A stretch of DNA of 64,000 nucleotides from Auanema rhodensis (lineage: Eukaryota; Nematoda; Chromadorea; Rhabditida; Rhabditidae): contig CAXKVF010000078.1 of the NCBI GenBank assembly GCA_964057225.1, positions 372,001-436,000 of the forward strand, written 5' to 3'. The position numbers and the translations under genes are program-made. Within the stretch, counting starts at the first letter, position 1. The number at the start of each line of letters is the position of its first letter. Below, piece by piece: positions 1-12,325 of the stretch. The notes beneath the pieces were generated by a model that saw only the letters and a list, made by a program, of their open reading frames with translations, was not told the origin of the DNA and searched no databases.

Positions 1-8
1 GAAATGGG

Positions 9-1062
9 GAATCTATTTTGAAAACCGCATCTCTTTATCTTTCACGTGAAGCGAGTTACATACCAAGTGCACATCATGTGTACACTTAATTAGCATAAAT
101 TGAAGTTCACGTAAATTTCAAAGTCATGGTTACCATTCACCAATATTAATAAAAATTTGTTTTTAGACTAATATGGACATAGGGAATCTGATTTTGAAAA
201 CCGCATCTCTTTATCTTTGACTTGAAGCGAGTTACATACCAAGTGCACATCATGTGTACACTTAATTAGCATAAATTGAAGTTCACGTAAATTTCAAAGT
301 CATGGTTACCATCCACCTATATCAACAAAAATGTGTTTTTAGACTAATATGGACATGCGGAATCTAATTTCGAAAAGCGCATCTCTTCATCTTTCACGTG
401 AAGCGAGTTACATACCAAGTGCACATCACGTGTACATTCAATTAGCATAAATTAAAGTTCACGTAAATTTCAAAGTCATGGTTACCATGCACCAATATCA
501 ATAAAAATTTGTTTTTAGACTAATATGGACATGGGGAATCTAATTTTGAAAACCGCATCTCTTTATCTTTTACGTGAAGCGACTTACATACCAAGTGCAC
601 ATCACGTGTACATTCAATTAGCATAAATTAAAGTTCACGTAAATTTCAAAGTCATGGTTACCATGCACCAATATCAATAAAAATTCGTTTTTAGACTAAT
701 ATGGACATGAGGAATCTAATTTTGAAAACCGCATCTCTTTATCTTTCACGTGAAGCGAGTTACATACCAAGTGCACATCACGTGTACACTTAATAAGCAT
801 AAATTAAAGTTCACGTAAATTTTAAAGTCAAGGTTGCCATGCACCAATATCAATAAAAATTTGTTTTTAGACTAATATGGAAATGGGGAATCTATTTTGA
901 AAACCGCATCTCTTTATCTTTCACGTGAAGCGAGTTACATACCAAGTGCATATCACGTGTACATTTAATTAGCATAAATTAAAGTTCACGTAAATTTCAA
1001 AGTCATGGTTACCATGCACCAATATCAATAAAAATTTGTTTTTAGACTAATATGGACATGGG
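9..1062 (+). repeat. Divergent left block of six monomers
   Basis: These six monomers (starts 9, 184, 360, 536, 712, 888) differ from the consensus and each other more than any later ones. Examples are CATCATGTG at p66-74, TTGAAG at p94-99, a GACTTGAAG disruption of the first palindrome at 184, CCACCTATATCAACAAAAATG in the same monomer, and TTTCGAAAAGCGC at 360. The first and last are 175 bp and share the same one-base loss near p6-9. Such private variation is typical of array edges, where homogenisation is weak. The true edge is not in the window. Confidence 0.8.
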
Positions 1063-2151
1063 GAATCTAATTTTGAGAACCGCATCTCTTCATCTTTTAC
1101 GTGAAGCGAGTTACATACCAAGTGCACATCAAGTGTACATTTAATTAGCATAAATTAAAGTTCACGTAAATTTCAAAGTCATGGTTACCATGCACCAATA
1201 TCAATAACAATTTGTTTTTAGACTAATATGGACATGGGGAATCTAATTTTGAAAACCGCATCTCTTTATCTTTCACGTGAAGCGAGTTACATACCAAGTG
1301 CACATCAAGTGTACATTTAATAAGCATAAATTAAAGTTCACGTAAATTTCAAAGTCATGGTTACCATGCACCAATATCAATAAAAATTTGTTTTTAGACT
1401 AATATGGACATGGGGAATCTAATTTTGAAAACCGCATTTCTTTATCTTTCACGTGAAGCGAGTTACATACCAAGTGCACATCACGTGTACATTTAATTAG
1501 CATAAATTAAAGTTCACGTAAATTTCAAAGTCATGGTTACCATGCACCAATATCAATAAAAATTTGTTTTTAGACTAATATGGATATGGGGAATCTAATT
1601 TTGAAAACCGCATCTCTTTATCTTTCACGTGAAGCGAGTTACATACCAAGTGCACATCACGTGTACATTTAATTAGCATAAATTAAAGTTCACGTAAATT
1701 TCAAAGTCATGGTTACCATGCACCAATATCAATAAAAATTTGTTTTTAGACTAATTTGGACATGGGGAATCTAATTTTGAAAACCGCATCTCTTTATCTT
1801 TCACGTGAAGCGAGTTACATACCAAGTGCACATCACGTGTACATTTAATTAACATAAATTAAAGTTCACGTAAATTTCAAAGTCGTGGTTACCATGCACC
1901 AATATCAATAAAAATTCGTTTTTAGACTAATATGGACATGGGGAATCTAACTTTGAAAACCGCATCTCTTTATCTTTCACGTGAAGCGAGTTACATACCA
2001 AGTGCACATCACGTGTACATTTAATTAGCATAAATTAAAGTTCACGTAAATTTCAAAGTCATGGTTACCATGCACCAATATCAATAAAAATTTGTTTTTA
2101 GACTAATATGGACATGGGGAATCTAATTTTGAAAACCGCATCTCTTTATCT

Positions 2152-2161
2152 TTCACGTGAA
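2152..2161. other. Perfect 10-bp palindrome TTCACGTGAA (one per monomer, p34-43)
   Basis: TTCACGTGAA equals its own reverse complement and contains CACGTG, the core bound by many bHLH and bZIP proteins (E-box or G-box). It is shown here in the reference monomer and is present in nearly every copy. Disrupted copies I noticed are in the monomers starting at 184, 536, 1063, 2823, 3879, 20598, 35557 and 46820. That rarity makes it one of the best-kept parts of the unit. A role as protein site or small cruciform is inference. Confidence 0.8.
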
Positions 2162-2177
2162 GCGAGTTACATACCAA

Positions 2178-2195
2178 GTGCACATCACGTGTACA
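2178..2195. other. Cluster of three small palindromes (p60-77)
   Basis: GTGCAC (p60-65), CACGTG (p68-73) and TGTACA (p72-77) lie within 18 bp, the last two overlapping. Together they make a dyad-rich core that could adopt local hairpins. Variants that break single elements are shared by groups of monomers: p60 G-to-C at 38724, 42244 and 45940, and p64 A-to-C at 51044, 51924, 52980, 55444, 59844 and 63011. Confidence 0.7.
2184..2191 (+). other. Second CACGTG in ATCACGTG context (p66-73)
   Basis: ATCACGTG fits the pattern RTCACRTG, the CDEI element of budding-yeast point centromeres bound by the bHLH protein Cbf1. The match is only 8 bp, so a shared function is speculative. A C-to-A change at p70 (reading CATCAAGTG) destroys it in about 20 monomers, mostly in the left 10 kb. 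The leftmost monomers instead have CATCATGTG, which still fits RTCACRTG only in part. Confidence 0.6.
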
Positions 2196-2236
2196 TTTAA
2201 TTAGCATAAATTAAAGTTCACGTAAATTTCAAAGTC

Positions 2237-2247
2237 ATGGTTACCAT
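2237..2247. other. Imperfect palindrome around GGTTACC (p119-129)
   Basis: ATGGT-T-ACCAT forms two 5-base arms around one unpaired T. It contains GGTTACC, a GGTNACC (BstEII-type) recognition sequence, about once per monomer, so digestion should give a ladder at multiples of 176 bp. The p119 A-to-G variant (GTCGTGG) shortens the arms and is an HOR marker, for example at 8630, 12678, 13030 and 20246. Confidence 0.7.
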
Positions 2248-2258
2248 GCACCAATATC

Positions 2259-2275
2259 AATAAAAATTTGTTTTT
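2259..2275 (+). other. A/T tract with AATAAA (p141-157)
   Basis: AATAAA, then A5T3, G and T5, gives phased A- and T-runs of the kind that favour curved DNA and nucleosome positioning. It is also the main site of single-base length change: the monomers starting at 6519, 24823, 26230 and 36437 each lost one base here. AATAAA matches the metazoan polyadenylation hexamer, but nothing shows that it is used. Confidence 0.6.
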
Positions 2276-4934
2276 AGACTAATATGGACATGGGGAATCT
2301 AATTTTGAAAACCGCATCTCTTTATCTTTCACGTGAAGCGAGTTACATACCAAGTGCACATCACGTGTACATTTAATTAACATAAATTAAAGTTCACGTA
2401 AATTTCAAAGTCGTGGTTACCATGCACCAATATCAATAGAAATTCGTTTTTAGACTAATATGGACATGGGGAATCTAACTTTGAAAACCGCATCTCTTTA
2501 TCTTTCACGTGAAGCGAGTTACATACCAAGTGCACATCACGTGTACATTTAATTAGCATAAATTAAAGTTCACGTAAATTTCAAAGTCATGGTTACCATG
2601 CACCAATATCAATAAAAATTTGTTTTTAGACTAATATGGACATGGGGAATCTAATTTTGAAAACCGCATCTCTTTATCTTTCACGTGAAGCGAGTTACAT
2701 ACCAAGTGCACATCACGTGTACATTTAATTAGCATAAATTAAAGTTCACGTAAATTTCAAAGTCATGGTTACCATGCACCAATATCAATAAAAATTTGTT
2801 TTTAGACTAATATGGACATGGGGAATCTAATTTTGAGAACCGCATCTCTTCATCTTTTACGTGAAGCGAGTTACATACCAAGTGCACATCAAGTGTACAT
2901 TTAATTAGCATAAATTAAAGTTCACGTAAATTTCAAAGTCATGGTTACCATGCACCAATATCAATAACAATTTGTTTTTAGACTAATATGGACATGGGGA
3001 ATCTAATTTTGAAAACCGCATCTCTTTATCTTTCACGTGAAGCGAGTTACATACCAAGTGCACATCAAGTGTACATTTAATAAGCATAAATTAAAGTTCA
3101 CGTAAATTTCAAAGTCATGGTTACCATGCACCAATATCAATAAAAATTTGTTTTTAGACTAATATGGACATGGGGAATCTAATTTTGAAAACCGCATTTC
3201 TTTATCTTTCACGTGAAGCGAGTTACATACCAAGTGCACATCACGTGTACATTTAATTAGCATAAATTAAAGTTCACGTAAATTTCAAAGTCATGGTTAC
3301 CATGCACCAATATCAATAAAAATTTGTTTTTAGACTAATATGGACATGGGGAATCTAATTTTGAAAACCGCATCTCTTTATCTTTCACGTGAAGCGAGTT
3401 ACATACCAAGTGCACATCACGTGTACATTTAATTAACATAAATTAAAGTTCACGTAAATTTCAAAGTCGTGGTTACCATGCACCAATATCAATAGAAATT
3501 CGTTTTTAGACTAATATGGACATGGGGAATCTAACTTTGAAAACCGCATCTCTTTATCTTTCACGTGAAGCGAGTTACATACCAAGTGCACATCACGTGT
3601 ACATTTAATTAGCATAAATTAAAGTTCACGTAAATTTCAAAGTCATGGTTACCATGCACCAATATCAATAAAAATTTGTTTTTAGACTAATATGGACATG
3701 GGGAATCTAATTTTGAAAACCGCATCTCTTTATCTTTCACGTGAAGCGAGTTACATACCAAGTGCACATCACGTGTACATTTAATTAGCATAAATTAAAG
3801 TTCACGTAAATTTCAAAGTCATGGTTACCATGCACCAATATCAATAAAAATTTGTTTTTAGACTAATATGGACATGGGGAATCTAATTTTGAGAACCGCA
3901 TCTCTTCATCTTTTACGTGAAGCGAGTTACATACCAAGTGCACATCAAGTGTACATTTAATTAGCATAAATTAAAGTTCACGTAAATTTCAAAGTCATGG
4001 TTACCATGCACCAATATCAATAACAATTTGTTTTTAGACTAATATGGACATGGGGAATCTAATTTTGAAAACCGCATCTCTTTATCTTTCACGTGAAGCG
4101 AGTTACATACCAAGTGCACATCAAGTGTACATTTAATAAGCATAAATTAAAGTTCACGTAAATTTCAAAGTCATGGTTACCATGCACCAATATCAATAAA
4201 AATTTGTTTTTAGACTAATATGGACATGGGGAATCTAATTTTGAAAACCGCATTTCTTTATCTTTCACGTGAAGCGAGTTACATACCAAGTGCACATCAC
4301 GTGTACATTTAATTAGCATAAATTAAAGTTCACGTAAATTTCAAAGTCATGGTTACCATGCACCAATATCAATAAAAATTTGTTTTTAGACTAATATGGA
4401 CATGGGGAATCTAATTTTGAAAACCGCATCTCTTTATCTTTCACGTGAAGCGAGTTACATACCAAGTGCACATCACGTGTACATTTAATTAGCATAAATT
4501 AAAGTTCACGTAAATTTCAAAGTCATGGTTACCATGCACCAATATCAATAACAATTTGTTTTTAGACTAATATGGACATGGGGAATCTAATTTTGAAAAC
4601 CGCATCTCTTTATCTTTCACGTGAAGCGAGTTACATACCAAGTGCACATCAAGTGTACATTTAATTAGCATAAATTAAAGTTCACGTAAATTTCAAAGTC
4701 ATGGTTACCATGCACCAATATCAATAAAAATTTGTTTTTAGACTAATATGGACAAGGGGAATCTAATTTTGAAAACCGCATCTCTTCATCTTTCACGTGA
4801 AGCGAGTTACATACCAAGTGCACATCAAGTGTACATTTAATTAGCATAAATTAAAGTTCACGTAAATTTCAAAGTCATGGTTACCATGCACCAATATCAA
4901 TAAAAATTTGTTTTTAGACTAATATGGACATGGG

Positions 4935-6869
4935 GAATCTAATTTTGAAAACCGCATTTCTTTATCTTTCACGTGAAGCGAGTTACATACCAAGTGCACA
5001 TCACGTGTACATTTAATTAGCATAAATTAAAGTTCACGTAAATTTCAAAGTCATGGTTACCATGCACCAATATCAATAAAAATTTGTTTTTAGACTAATA
5101 TGGACATGGGGAATCTAATTGTGAAAACCGCATCTCTTTATCTTTCACGTGAAGCGAGTTACATACCAAGTGCACATCACGTGTACATTTAATTAGCATA
5201 AATTAAAGTTCACGTAAATTTCAAAGTCATGGTTACCATGCACCAATATCAATAAAAATTTGTTTTTAGACTAATATGGACATGGGGAATCTAATTTTGA
5301 GAACCGCATCTCTTCATCTTTCACGTGAAGCGAGTTACATACCAAGTGCACATCAAGTGTACATTTAATTAGCATAAATTAAAGTTCACGTAAATTTCAA
5401 AGTCATGGTTACCATGCACCAATATCAATAAAAATTTGTTTTTAGACTAATATGGACATGGGGAATCTAATTTTGAAAACCGCATCTCTTTATCTTTCAC
5501 GTGAAGCGAGTTACATACCAAGTGCACATCACGTGTACATTTAATTAGCATAAATTAAAGTTCACGTAAATTTCAAAGTCATGGTTACCATGCACCAATA
5601 TCAATAAAAATTTGTTTTTAGACTAATATGGACATGGGGAATCTAATTTTGAAAACCGCATCTCTTTATCTTTCACGTGAAGCGAGTTACATACCAAGTG
5701 CACATCACGTGTACATTTAATTAGCATAAATTAAAGTTCACGTAAATTTCAAAGTCATGGTTACCATGAAGCAATATCAATAAAAATTTGTTTTTAGACT
5801 AATATGGACATGGGGAATCTAATTTTGAAAACCGCATCTCTTTATCTTTCACGTGAAGCGAGTTACATACCAAGTGCACATCACGTGTACATTTAATTAG
5901 CATAAATTAAAGTTCACGTAAATTTCAAAGTCATGGTTACCATGCACCAATATCAATAAAAATTTGTTTTTAGACTAATATGGACATGGGGAATCTAATT
6001 TTGAAAACCGCATCTCTTTATCTTTCACGTGAAGCGAGTTACATACCAAGTGCACATCACGTGTACATTTAATTAGCATAAATTAAAGTTCACGTAAATT
6101 TCAAAGTCATGGTTACCATGCACCAATATTAATAAAAATTTGTTTTTAGACTAATATGGACATGGGGAATCTAATTTTGAAAACCGCATCTCTTCATCTT
6201 TCACGTGAAGAGAGTTACATACCAAGTGCACATCAAGTGTACATTTAATTAGCATAAATTAAAGTTCACGTAAATTTCAAAGTCATGGTTACCATGCACC
6301 AATATCAATAGAAATTTGTTTTTAGACTAATATGGACATGGGGAATCTAATTTTGAAAACCGCATCTCTTTATCTTTCACGTGAAGCGAGTTACATACCA
6401 AGTGCACATCACGTGTACATTTAATTAGCATAAATTAAAGTTCACGTAAATTTCAAAGTCATGGTTACCATGCACCAATATCAATAAAAATTTGTTTTTA
6501 GACTAATATGGACATGGGGAATCTAATTTTGAAAACCGCATCTCTTTATCTTTCACGTGAAGCGAGTTACATACCAAGTGCACATCACGTGTACATTTAA
6601 TTAGCATAAATTAAAGTTCACGTAAATTTCAAAGTCATGGTTACCATGAACCAATATCAATAAAAATTTGTTTTAGACTAATATGGACATGGGGAATCTA
6701 ATTTTGAAAACCGCATCTCTTTATCTTTCACGTGAAGCGAGTTACATACCAAGTGCACATCACGTGTACATTTAATTAGCATAAATTAAAGTTCACGTAA
6801 ATTTCAAAGTCATGGTTACCATGCACCAATATCAATAAAAATTTGTTTTTAGACTAATATGGACATGGG
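4935..6869 (+). repeat. Mixed monomers between HOR blocks
   Basis: These eleven monomers have no clean repeat period among themselves. The triplet GAGAACC (5287), consensus (5463), ATGAAGCAAT (5639) matches the start of the 12-monomer HOR that follows. Private variants include CTAATTGTG at 5111, GAAGAGAG at 6167 and a one-T deletion in the monomer 6519-6693. I read it as a rearranged junction. Confidence 0.65.
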
Positions 6870-8981
6870 GAATCTAATTTTGAGAACCGCATCTCTTCAT
6901 CTTTCACGTGAAGCGAGTTACATACCAAGTGCACATCAAGTGTACATTTAATTAGCATAAATTAAAGTTCACGTAAATTTCAAAGTCATGGTTACCATGC
7001 ACCAATATCAATAAAAATTTGTTTTTAGACTAATATGGACATGGGGAATCTAATTTTGAAAACCGCATCTCTTTATCTTTCACGTGAAGCGAGTTACATA
7101 CCAAGTGCACATCACGTGTACATTTAATTAGCATAAATTAAAGTTCACGTAAATTTCAAAGTCATGGTTACCATGCACCAATATCAATAAAAATTTGTTT
7201 TTAGACTAATATGGACATGGGGAATCTAATTTTGAAAACCGCATCTCTTTATCTTTCACGTGAAGCGAGTTACATACCAAGTGCACATCACGTGTACATT
7301 TAATTAGCATAAATTAAAGTTCACGTAAATTTCAAAGTCATGGTTACCATGAAGCAATATCAATAAAAATTTGTTTTTAGACTAATATGGACATGGGGAA
7401 TCTAATTTTGAAAACCGCATCTCTTTATCTTTCACGTGAAGCGAGTTACATACCAAGTGCACATCACGTGTACATTTAATTAGCATAAATTAAAGTTCAC
7501 GTAAATTTCAAAGTCATGGTTACCATGAACCAATATCAATAAAAATTTGTTTTTAGACTAATATGGACATGGGGAATCTAATTTTGAAAACCGCATCTCT
7601 TTATCTTTCACGTGAAGCGAGTTACATACCAAGTGCACATCAAGTGTACATTTAATTAGCATAAATTAAAGTTCACGTAAATTTCAAAGTCATGGTTACC
7701 ATGCACCAATATCAATAAAAATTTTTTTTTAGACTAATATGGACATGGGGAATCTAATTTTGAAAACCGCATCTCTTTATCTTTCACGTGAAGCGAGTTA
7801 CATACCAAGTGCACATCACGTGTACATTTAATTAGCATAAATTAAAGTTCACGTAAATTTCAAAATCATGGTTACCATGCACCAATATCAATAAAAATTT
7901 GTTTTTAGACTAATATGGACATGAGGAATCTAATTTTGAAAACCGCATCTCTTTATCTTTCACGTGAAGCGAGTTACATACCAAGTGCACATCACGTGTA
8001 CATTTAATTAGCATAAATTAAAGTTCACGTAAATTTCAAAGTCATGGTTACCATGCACCAATATCAATAAAAATTTGTTTTTAGACTAATATGGACATGG
8101 GGAATCTAATTTTGAAAACCGCATCTCTTTATCTTTCACGTGAAGCGAGTTACATACCAAGTGCACATCACGTGTACATTTAATTAGCATAAATTAAAGT
8201 TCACGTAAATTTCAAAGTCATGGTTACCATGAAGCAATATCAATAAAAATTTGTTTTTAGACTAATATGGACATGGGGAATCTAATTTTGAAAACCGCAT
8301 CTCTTTATCTTTCACGTGAAGCGAGTTACATACCAAGTGCACATCACGTGTACATTTAATTAGCATAAATTAAAGTTCACGTAAATTTCAAAGTCATGGT
8401 TACCATGAACCAATATCAATAAAAATTTGTTTTTAGACTAATATGGACATGGGGAATCTAATTTTGAAAACCGCATCTCTTTATCTTTCACGTGAAGCGA
8501 GTTACATACCAAGTGCACATCACGTGTACATTTAATTAGCATAAATTAAAGTTCACGTAAATTTCAAAGTCATGGTTACCATGAACCAATATCAATAAAA
8601 ATTTGTTTTTAGACTAATATGGACATGGGGAATCTAATTTTGAAAACCGCATCTCTTTATCTTTCACGTGAAGCGAGTTACATACCAAGTGCACATCACG
8701 TGTACATTTAATTAGCATAAATTAAAGTTCACGTAAATTTCAAAGTCGTGGTTACCATGCACCAATATCAATAAAAATTCGTTTTTAGACTAATATGGAC
8801 ATGGGGAATCTAACTTTGAAAACCGCATCTCTTTATCTTTCACGTGAAGCGAGTTACATACCAAGTGCACATCACGTGTACATTTAATTAGCATAAATTA
8901 AAGTTCACGTAAATTTCAAAGTCATGGTTACCATGCACCAATATCAATAAAAATTTGTTTTTAGACTAATATGGACATGGG
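6870..8981 (+). repeat. 12-monomer HOR (2112 bp), copy 1
   Basis: Ordered markers by monomer start: GAGAACC plus CTTCATC plus CATCAAGTG (6870), consensus (7046), ATGAAGCAAT (7222), ATGAACCAAT (7398), CATCAAGTG plus an all-T run in place of TTTGTTTTT (7574), CAAAATCATGG (7750), consensus preceded by GAGGAATCT (7926), ATGAAGC (8102), ATGAACC (8278, 8454), GTCGTGG with ATTCG (8630), CTAACTTTG (8806). The series restarts at 8982. Confidence 0.85.
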
Positions 8982-10565
8982 GAATCTAATTTTGAGAACC
9001 GCATCTCTTCATCTTTCACGTGAAGCGAGTTACATACCAAGTGCACATCAAGTGTACATTTAATTAGCATAAATTAAAGTTCACGTAAATTTCAAAGTCA
9101 TGGTTACCATGCACCAATATCAATAAAAATTTGTTTTTAGACTAATATGGACATGGGGAATCTAATTTTGAAAACCGCATCTCTTTATCTTTCACGTGAA
9201 GCGAGTTACATACCAAGTGCACATCACGTGTACATTTAATTAGCATAAATTAAAGTTCACGTAAATTTCAAAGTCATGGTTACCATGCACCAATATCAAT
9301 AAAAATTTGTTTTTAGACTAATATGGACATGGGGAATCTAATTTTGAAAACCGCATCTCTTTATCTTTCACGTGAAGCGAGTTACATACCAAGTGCACAT
9401 CACGTGTACATTTAATTAGCATAAATTAAAGTTCACGTAAATTTCAAAGTCATGGTTACCATGAAGCAATATCAATAAAAATTTGTTTTTAGACTAATAT
9501 GGACATGGGGAATCTAATTTTGAAAACCGCATCTCTTTATCTTTCACGTGAAGCGAGTTACATACCAAGTGCACATCACGTGTACATTTAATTAGCATAA
9601 ATTAAAGTTCACGTAAATTTCAAAGTCATGGTTACCATGAACCAATATCAATAAAAATTTGTTTTTAGACTAATATGGACATGGGGAATCTAATTTTGAA
9701 AACCGCATCTCTTTATCTTTCACGTGAAGCGAGTTACATACCAAGTGCACATCAAGTGTACATTTAATTAGCATAAATTAAAGTTCACGTAAATTTCAAA
9801 GTCATGGTTACCATGCACCAATATCAATAAAAATTTTTTTTTAGACTAATATGGACATGGGGAATCTAATTTTGAAAACCGCATCTCTTTATCTTTCACG
9901 TGAAGCGAGTTACATACCAAGTGCACATCACGTGTACATTTAATTAGCATAAATTAAAGTTCACGTAAATTTCAAAATCATGGTTACCATGCACCAATAT
10001 CAATAAAAATTTGTTTTTAGACTAATATGGACATGAGGAATCTAATTTTGAAAACCGCATCTCTTTATCTTTCACGTGAAGCGAGTTACATACCAAGTGC
10101 ACATCACGTGTACATTTAATTAGCATAAATTAAAGTTCACGTAAATTTCAAAGTCATGGTTACCATGCACCAATATCAATAAAAATTTGTTTTTAGACTA
10201 ATATGGACATGGGGAATCTAATTTTGAAAACCGCATCTCTTTATCTTTCACGTGAAGCGAGTTACATACCAAGTGCACATCACGTGTACATTTAATTAGC
10301 ATAAATTAAAGTTCACGTAAATTTCAAAGTCATGGTTACCATGAAGCAATATCAATAAAAATTTGTTTTTAGACTAATATGGACATGGGGAATCTAATTT
10401 TGAAAACCGCATCTCTTCATCTTTCACGTGAAGCGAGTTACATACCAAGTGCACATCACGTGTACATTTAATTAGCATAAATTAAAGTTCACGTAAATTT
10501 CAAAGTCATGGTTACCATGAACCAATATCAATAAAAATTTGTTTTTAGACTAATATGGACATGGG
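8982..10565 (+). repeat. 12-monomer HOR, partial copy 2 (9 monomers)
   Basis: Nine consecutive monomers repeat the markers of 6870-8453 at exactly +2112 bp. The rare T-run monomer (9686) and the CAAAATCATGG monomer (9862) are included. One difference seen is CTTCATC at 10390. From 10566 the order departs from copy 1. Confidence 0.85.
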
Positions 10566-12325
10566 GAATCTAATTTTGAAAACCGCATCTCTTTATCTTT
10601 CACGTGAAGCGAGTTACATACCAAGTGCACATCACGTGTACATTTAATTAGCATAAATTAAAGTTCACGTAAATTTCAAAATCATGGTTACCATGCACCA
10701 ATATCAATAAAAATTTGTTTTTAGACTAATATGGACATGGGGAATCTAATTTTGAAAACCGCATCTCTTTATCTTTCACGTGAAGCGAGTTACATACCAA
10801 GTGCACATCACGTGTACATTTAATTAGCATAAATTAAAGTTCACGTAAATTTCAAAGTCATGGTTACCATGCACCAATATCAATAAAAATTTGTTTTTAG
10901 ACTAATATGGACATGAGGAATCTAATTTTGAAAACCGCATCTCTTTATCTTTCACGTGAAGCGAGTTACATACCAAGTGCACATCACGTGTACATTTAAT
11001 TAGCATAAATTAAAGTTCACGTAAATTTCAAAGTCATGGTTACCATGCACCAATATCAATAAAAATTTGTTTTTAGACTAATATGGACATGGGGAATCTA
11101 ATTTTGAAAACCGCATCTCTTTATCTTTCACGTGAAGCGAGTTACATACCAAGTGCACATCACGTGTACATTTAATTAGCATAAATTAAAGTTCACGTAA
11201 ATTTCAAAGTCATGGTTACCATGCACCAATATCAATAAAAATTTGTTTTTAGACTAATATGGACATGAGGAATCTAATTTTGAAAACCGCATCTCTTTAT
11301 CTTTCACGTGAAGCGAGTTACATACCAAGTGCACATCACGTGTACATTTAATTAGCATAAATTAAAGTTCACGTAAATTTCAAAGTCATGGTTACCATGC
11401 ACCAATATCAATAAAAATTTGTTTTTAGACTAATATGGACATGGGGAATCTAATTTTGAAAACCGCATCTCTTTATCTTTCACGTGAAGCGAGTTACATA
11501 CCAAGTGCACATCACGTGTACATTTAATTAGCATAAATTAAAGTTCACGTAAATTTCAAAGTCATGGTTACCATGCACCAATATCAATAAAAATTTGTTT
11601 TTAGACTAATATGGACATGGGGAATCTAATTTTGAAAACCGCATCTCTTTATCTTTCACGTGAAGCGAGTTACATACCAAGTGCACATCACGTGTACATT
11701 TAATTAGCATAAATTAAAGTTCACGTAAATTTCAAAGTCATGGTTACCATGAAGCAATATCAATAAAAATTTGTTTTTAGACTAATATGGACATGGGGAA
11801 TCTAATTTTGAAAACCGCATCTCTTTATCTTTCACGTGAAGCGAGTTACATACCAAGTGCACATCACGTGTACATTTAATTAGCATAAATTAAAGTTCAC
11901 GTAAATTTCAAAGTCATGGTTACCATGAACCAATATCAATAAAAATTTGTTTTTAGACTAATATGGACATGGGGAATCTAATTTTGAAAACCGCATCTCT
12001 TTATCTTTCACGTGAAGCGAGTTACATACCAAGTGCACATCACGTGTACATTTAATTAGCATAAATTAAAGTTCACGTAAATTTCAAAGTCATGGTTACC
12101 ATGCACCAATATCAATAAAAGTTTGTTTTTAGACTAATATGGACATGGGGAATCTAATTTTGAAAACCGCATCTCTTTATCTTTCACGTGAAGCGAGTTA
12201 CATACCAAGTGCACATCAAGTGTACATTTAATTAGCATAAATTAAAGTTCACGTAAATTTCAAAGTCATGGTTACCATGCACCAATATCAATAAAAATTT
12301 TTTTTTAGACTAATATGGACATGGG
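10566..12325 (+). repeat. Consensus-rich stretch with a third fragment of the 12-monomer HOR
   Basis: 10566 has CAAAATCATGG. The monomers at 10742-11446 are close to consensus and alternate GAGGAATCT and GGGGAATCT leaders, a weak 2-monomer rhythm. At 11622-12677 the order ATGAAGC, ATGAACC, (one extra monomer with AATAAAAGTTTG at 11974), T-run, CAAAATCATGG, consensus repeats 7222-8101 with one monomer inserted. Confidence 0.65.

Larger units (their letters stand above)
2155..2223. other. Inverted repeat ACGTGAA / TTCACGT within the monomer (p37-43, p99-105)
   Basis: The 7-base arm ACGTGAA at p37-43 is the exact reverse complement of TTCACGT at p99-105, with 55 bp between them. The loop holds the GTGCAC, CACGTG and TGTACA cluster, so a folded strand would present that cluster in the loop. 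The arms are short, so a stable structure is uncertain. The arrangement repeats in most monomers. Confidence 0.55.
2119..2294 (+). repeat. Reference (consensus) satellite monomer
   Basis: This copy carries the most common base at every position I checked and defines the coordinates used here (p1 = 2119, p176 = 2294). Order of elements: GAATCT (p1-6), AAAACCGCAT (p14-23), palindrome TTCACGTGAA (p34-43), GTGCAC (p60-65), ATCACGTG (p66-73), TGTACA (p72-77), an AT-rich stretch (p78-100), TTCACGT (p99-105), GGTTACC (p121-127), an A/T tract with AATAAA (p141-157) and GGACATGGG (p168-176). Frequent variant sites are p2, p9, p15, p26, p27, p29, p64, p70, p115, p119, p131, p133, p138, p151 and p175. 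They act as markers for the higher-order structure. The monomer has five CpGs, about what its base composition predicts. Confidence 0.95.
1767..2822 (+). repeat. Nested 3-monomer tandem duplication (528 bp x 2)
   Basis: 1767-2294 and 2295-2822 carry the same ordered triplet (TTAATTAACAT/GTCGTGG/ATTCG, then CTAACTTTG, then consensus). The only difference I noted is AATAAAAATTCG in the first copy against AATAGAAATTCG in the second. It is a local duplication within the 6-monomer HOR. Confidence 0.85.
1063..4934 (+). repeat. 6-monomer higher-order repeat (1056 bp)
   Basis: The unit has six monomers. m1 has GAGAACC, CTTCATCTTTTAC, CATCAAGTG and AATAACAATTT. m2 has CATCAAGTG and AATAAGCAT. m3 has CATTTCTTT. 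m4 has TTAATTAACAT, GTCGTGG and AATAGAAATTCG. m5 has CTAACTTTG. m6 is consensus-like. A full copy is 2823-3878. Next come m1-m3 at 3879-4406. Before it, m1-m3 lie at 1063-1590, then one extra monomer at 1591, then m4-m6 twice (1767-2294 and 2295-2822). Monomers from 4407 to 4934 keep only fragments of the pattern. Confidence 0.85.

Noticed and set aside
2211-2230. Yeast-type replication origin (ACS) in ATTTACGTGAAC on the minus strand
   Set aside because: The match to WTTTAYRTTTW fails at the second T-run. Plant and animal origins do not depend on this motif in any case.
2259-2275. AATAAA as a working polyadenylation signal
   Set aside because: It is part of an A/T tract present in every monomer, with no gene or promoter near it. 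The match is expected in AT-rich DNA.
8749-8800. CENP-B box in monomers with ATTCG
   Set aside because: TTCG appears, but the required CGGG-type end is absent, so the pattern is not met.
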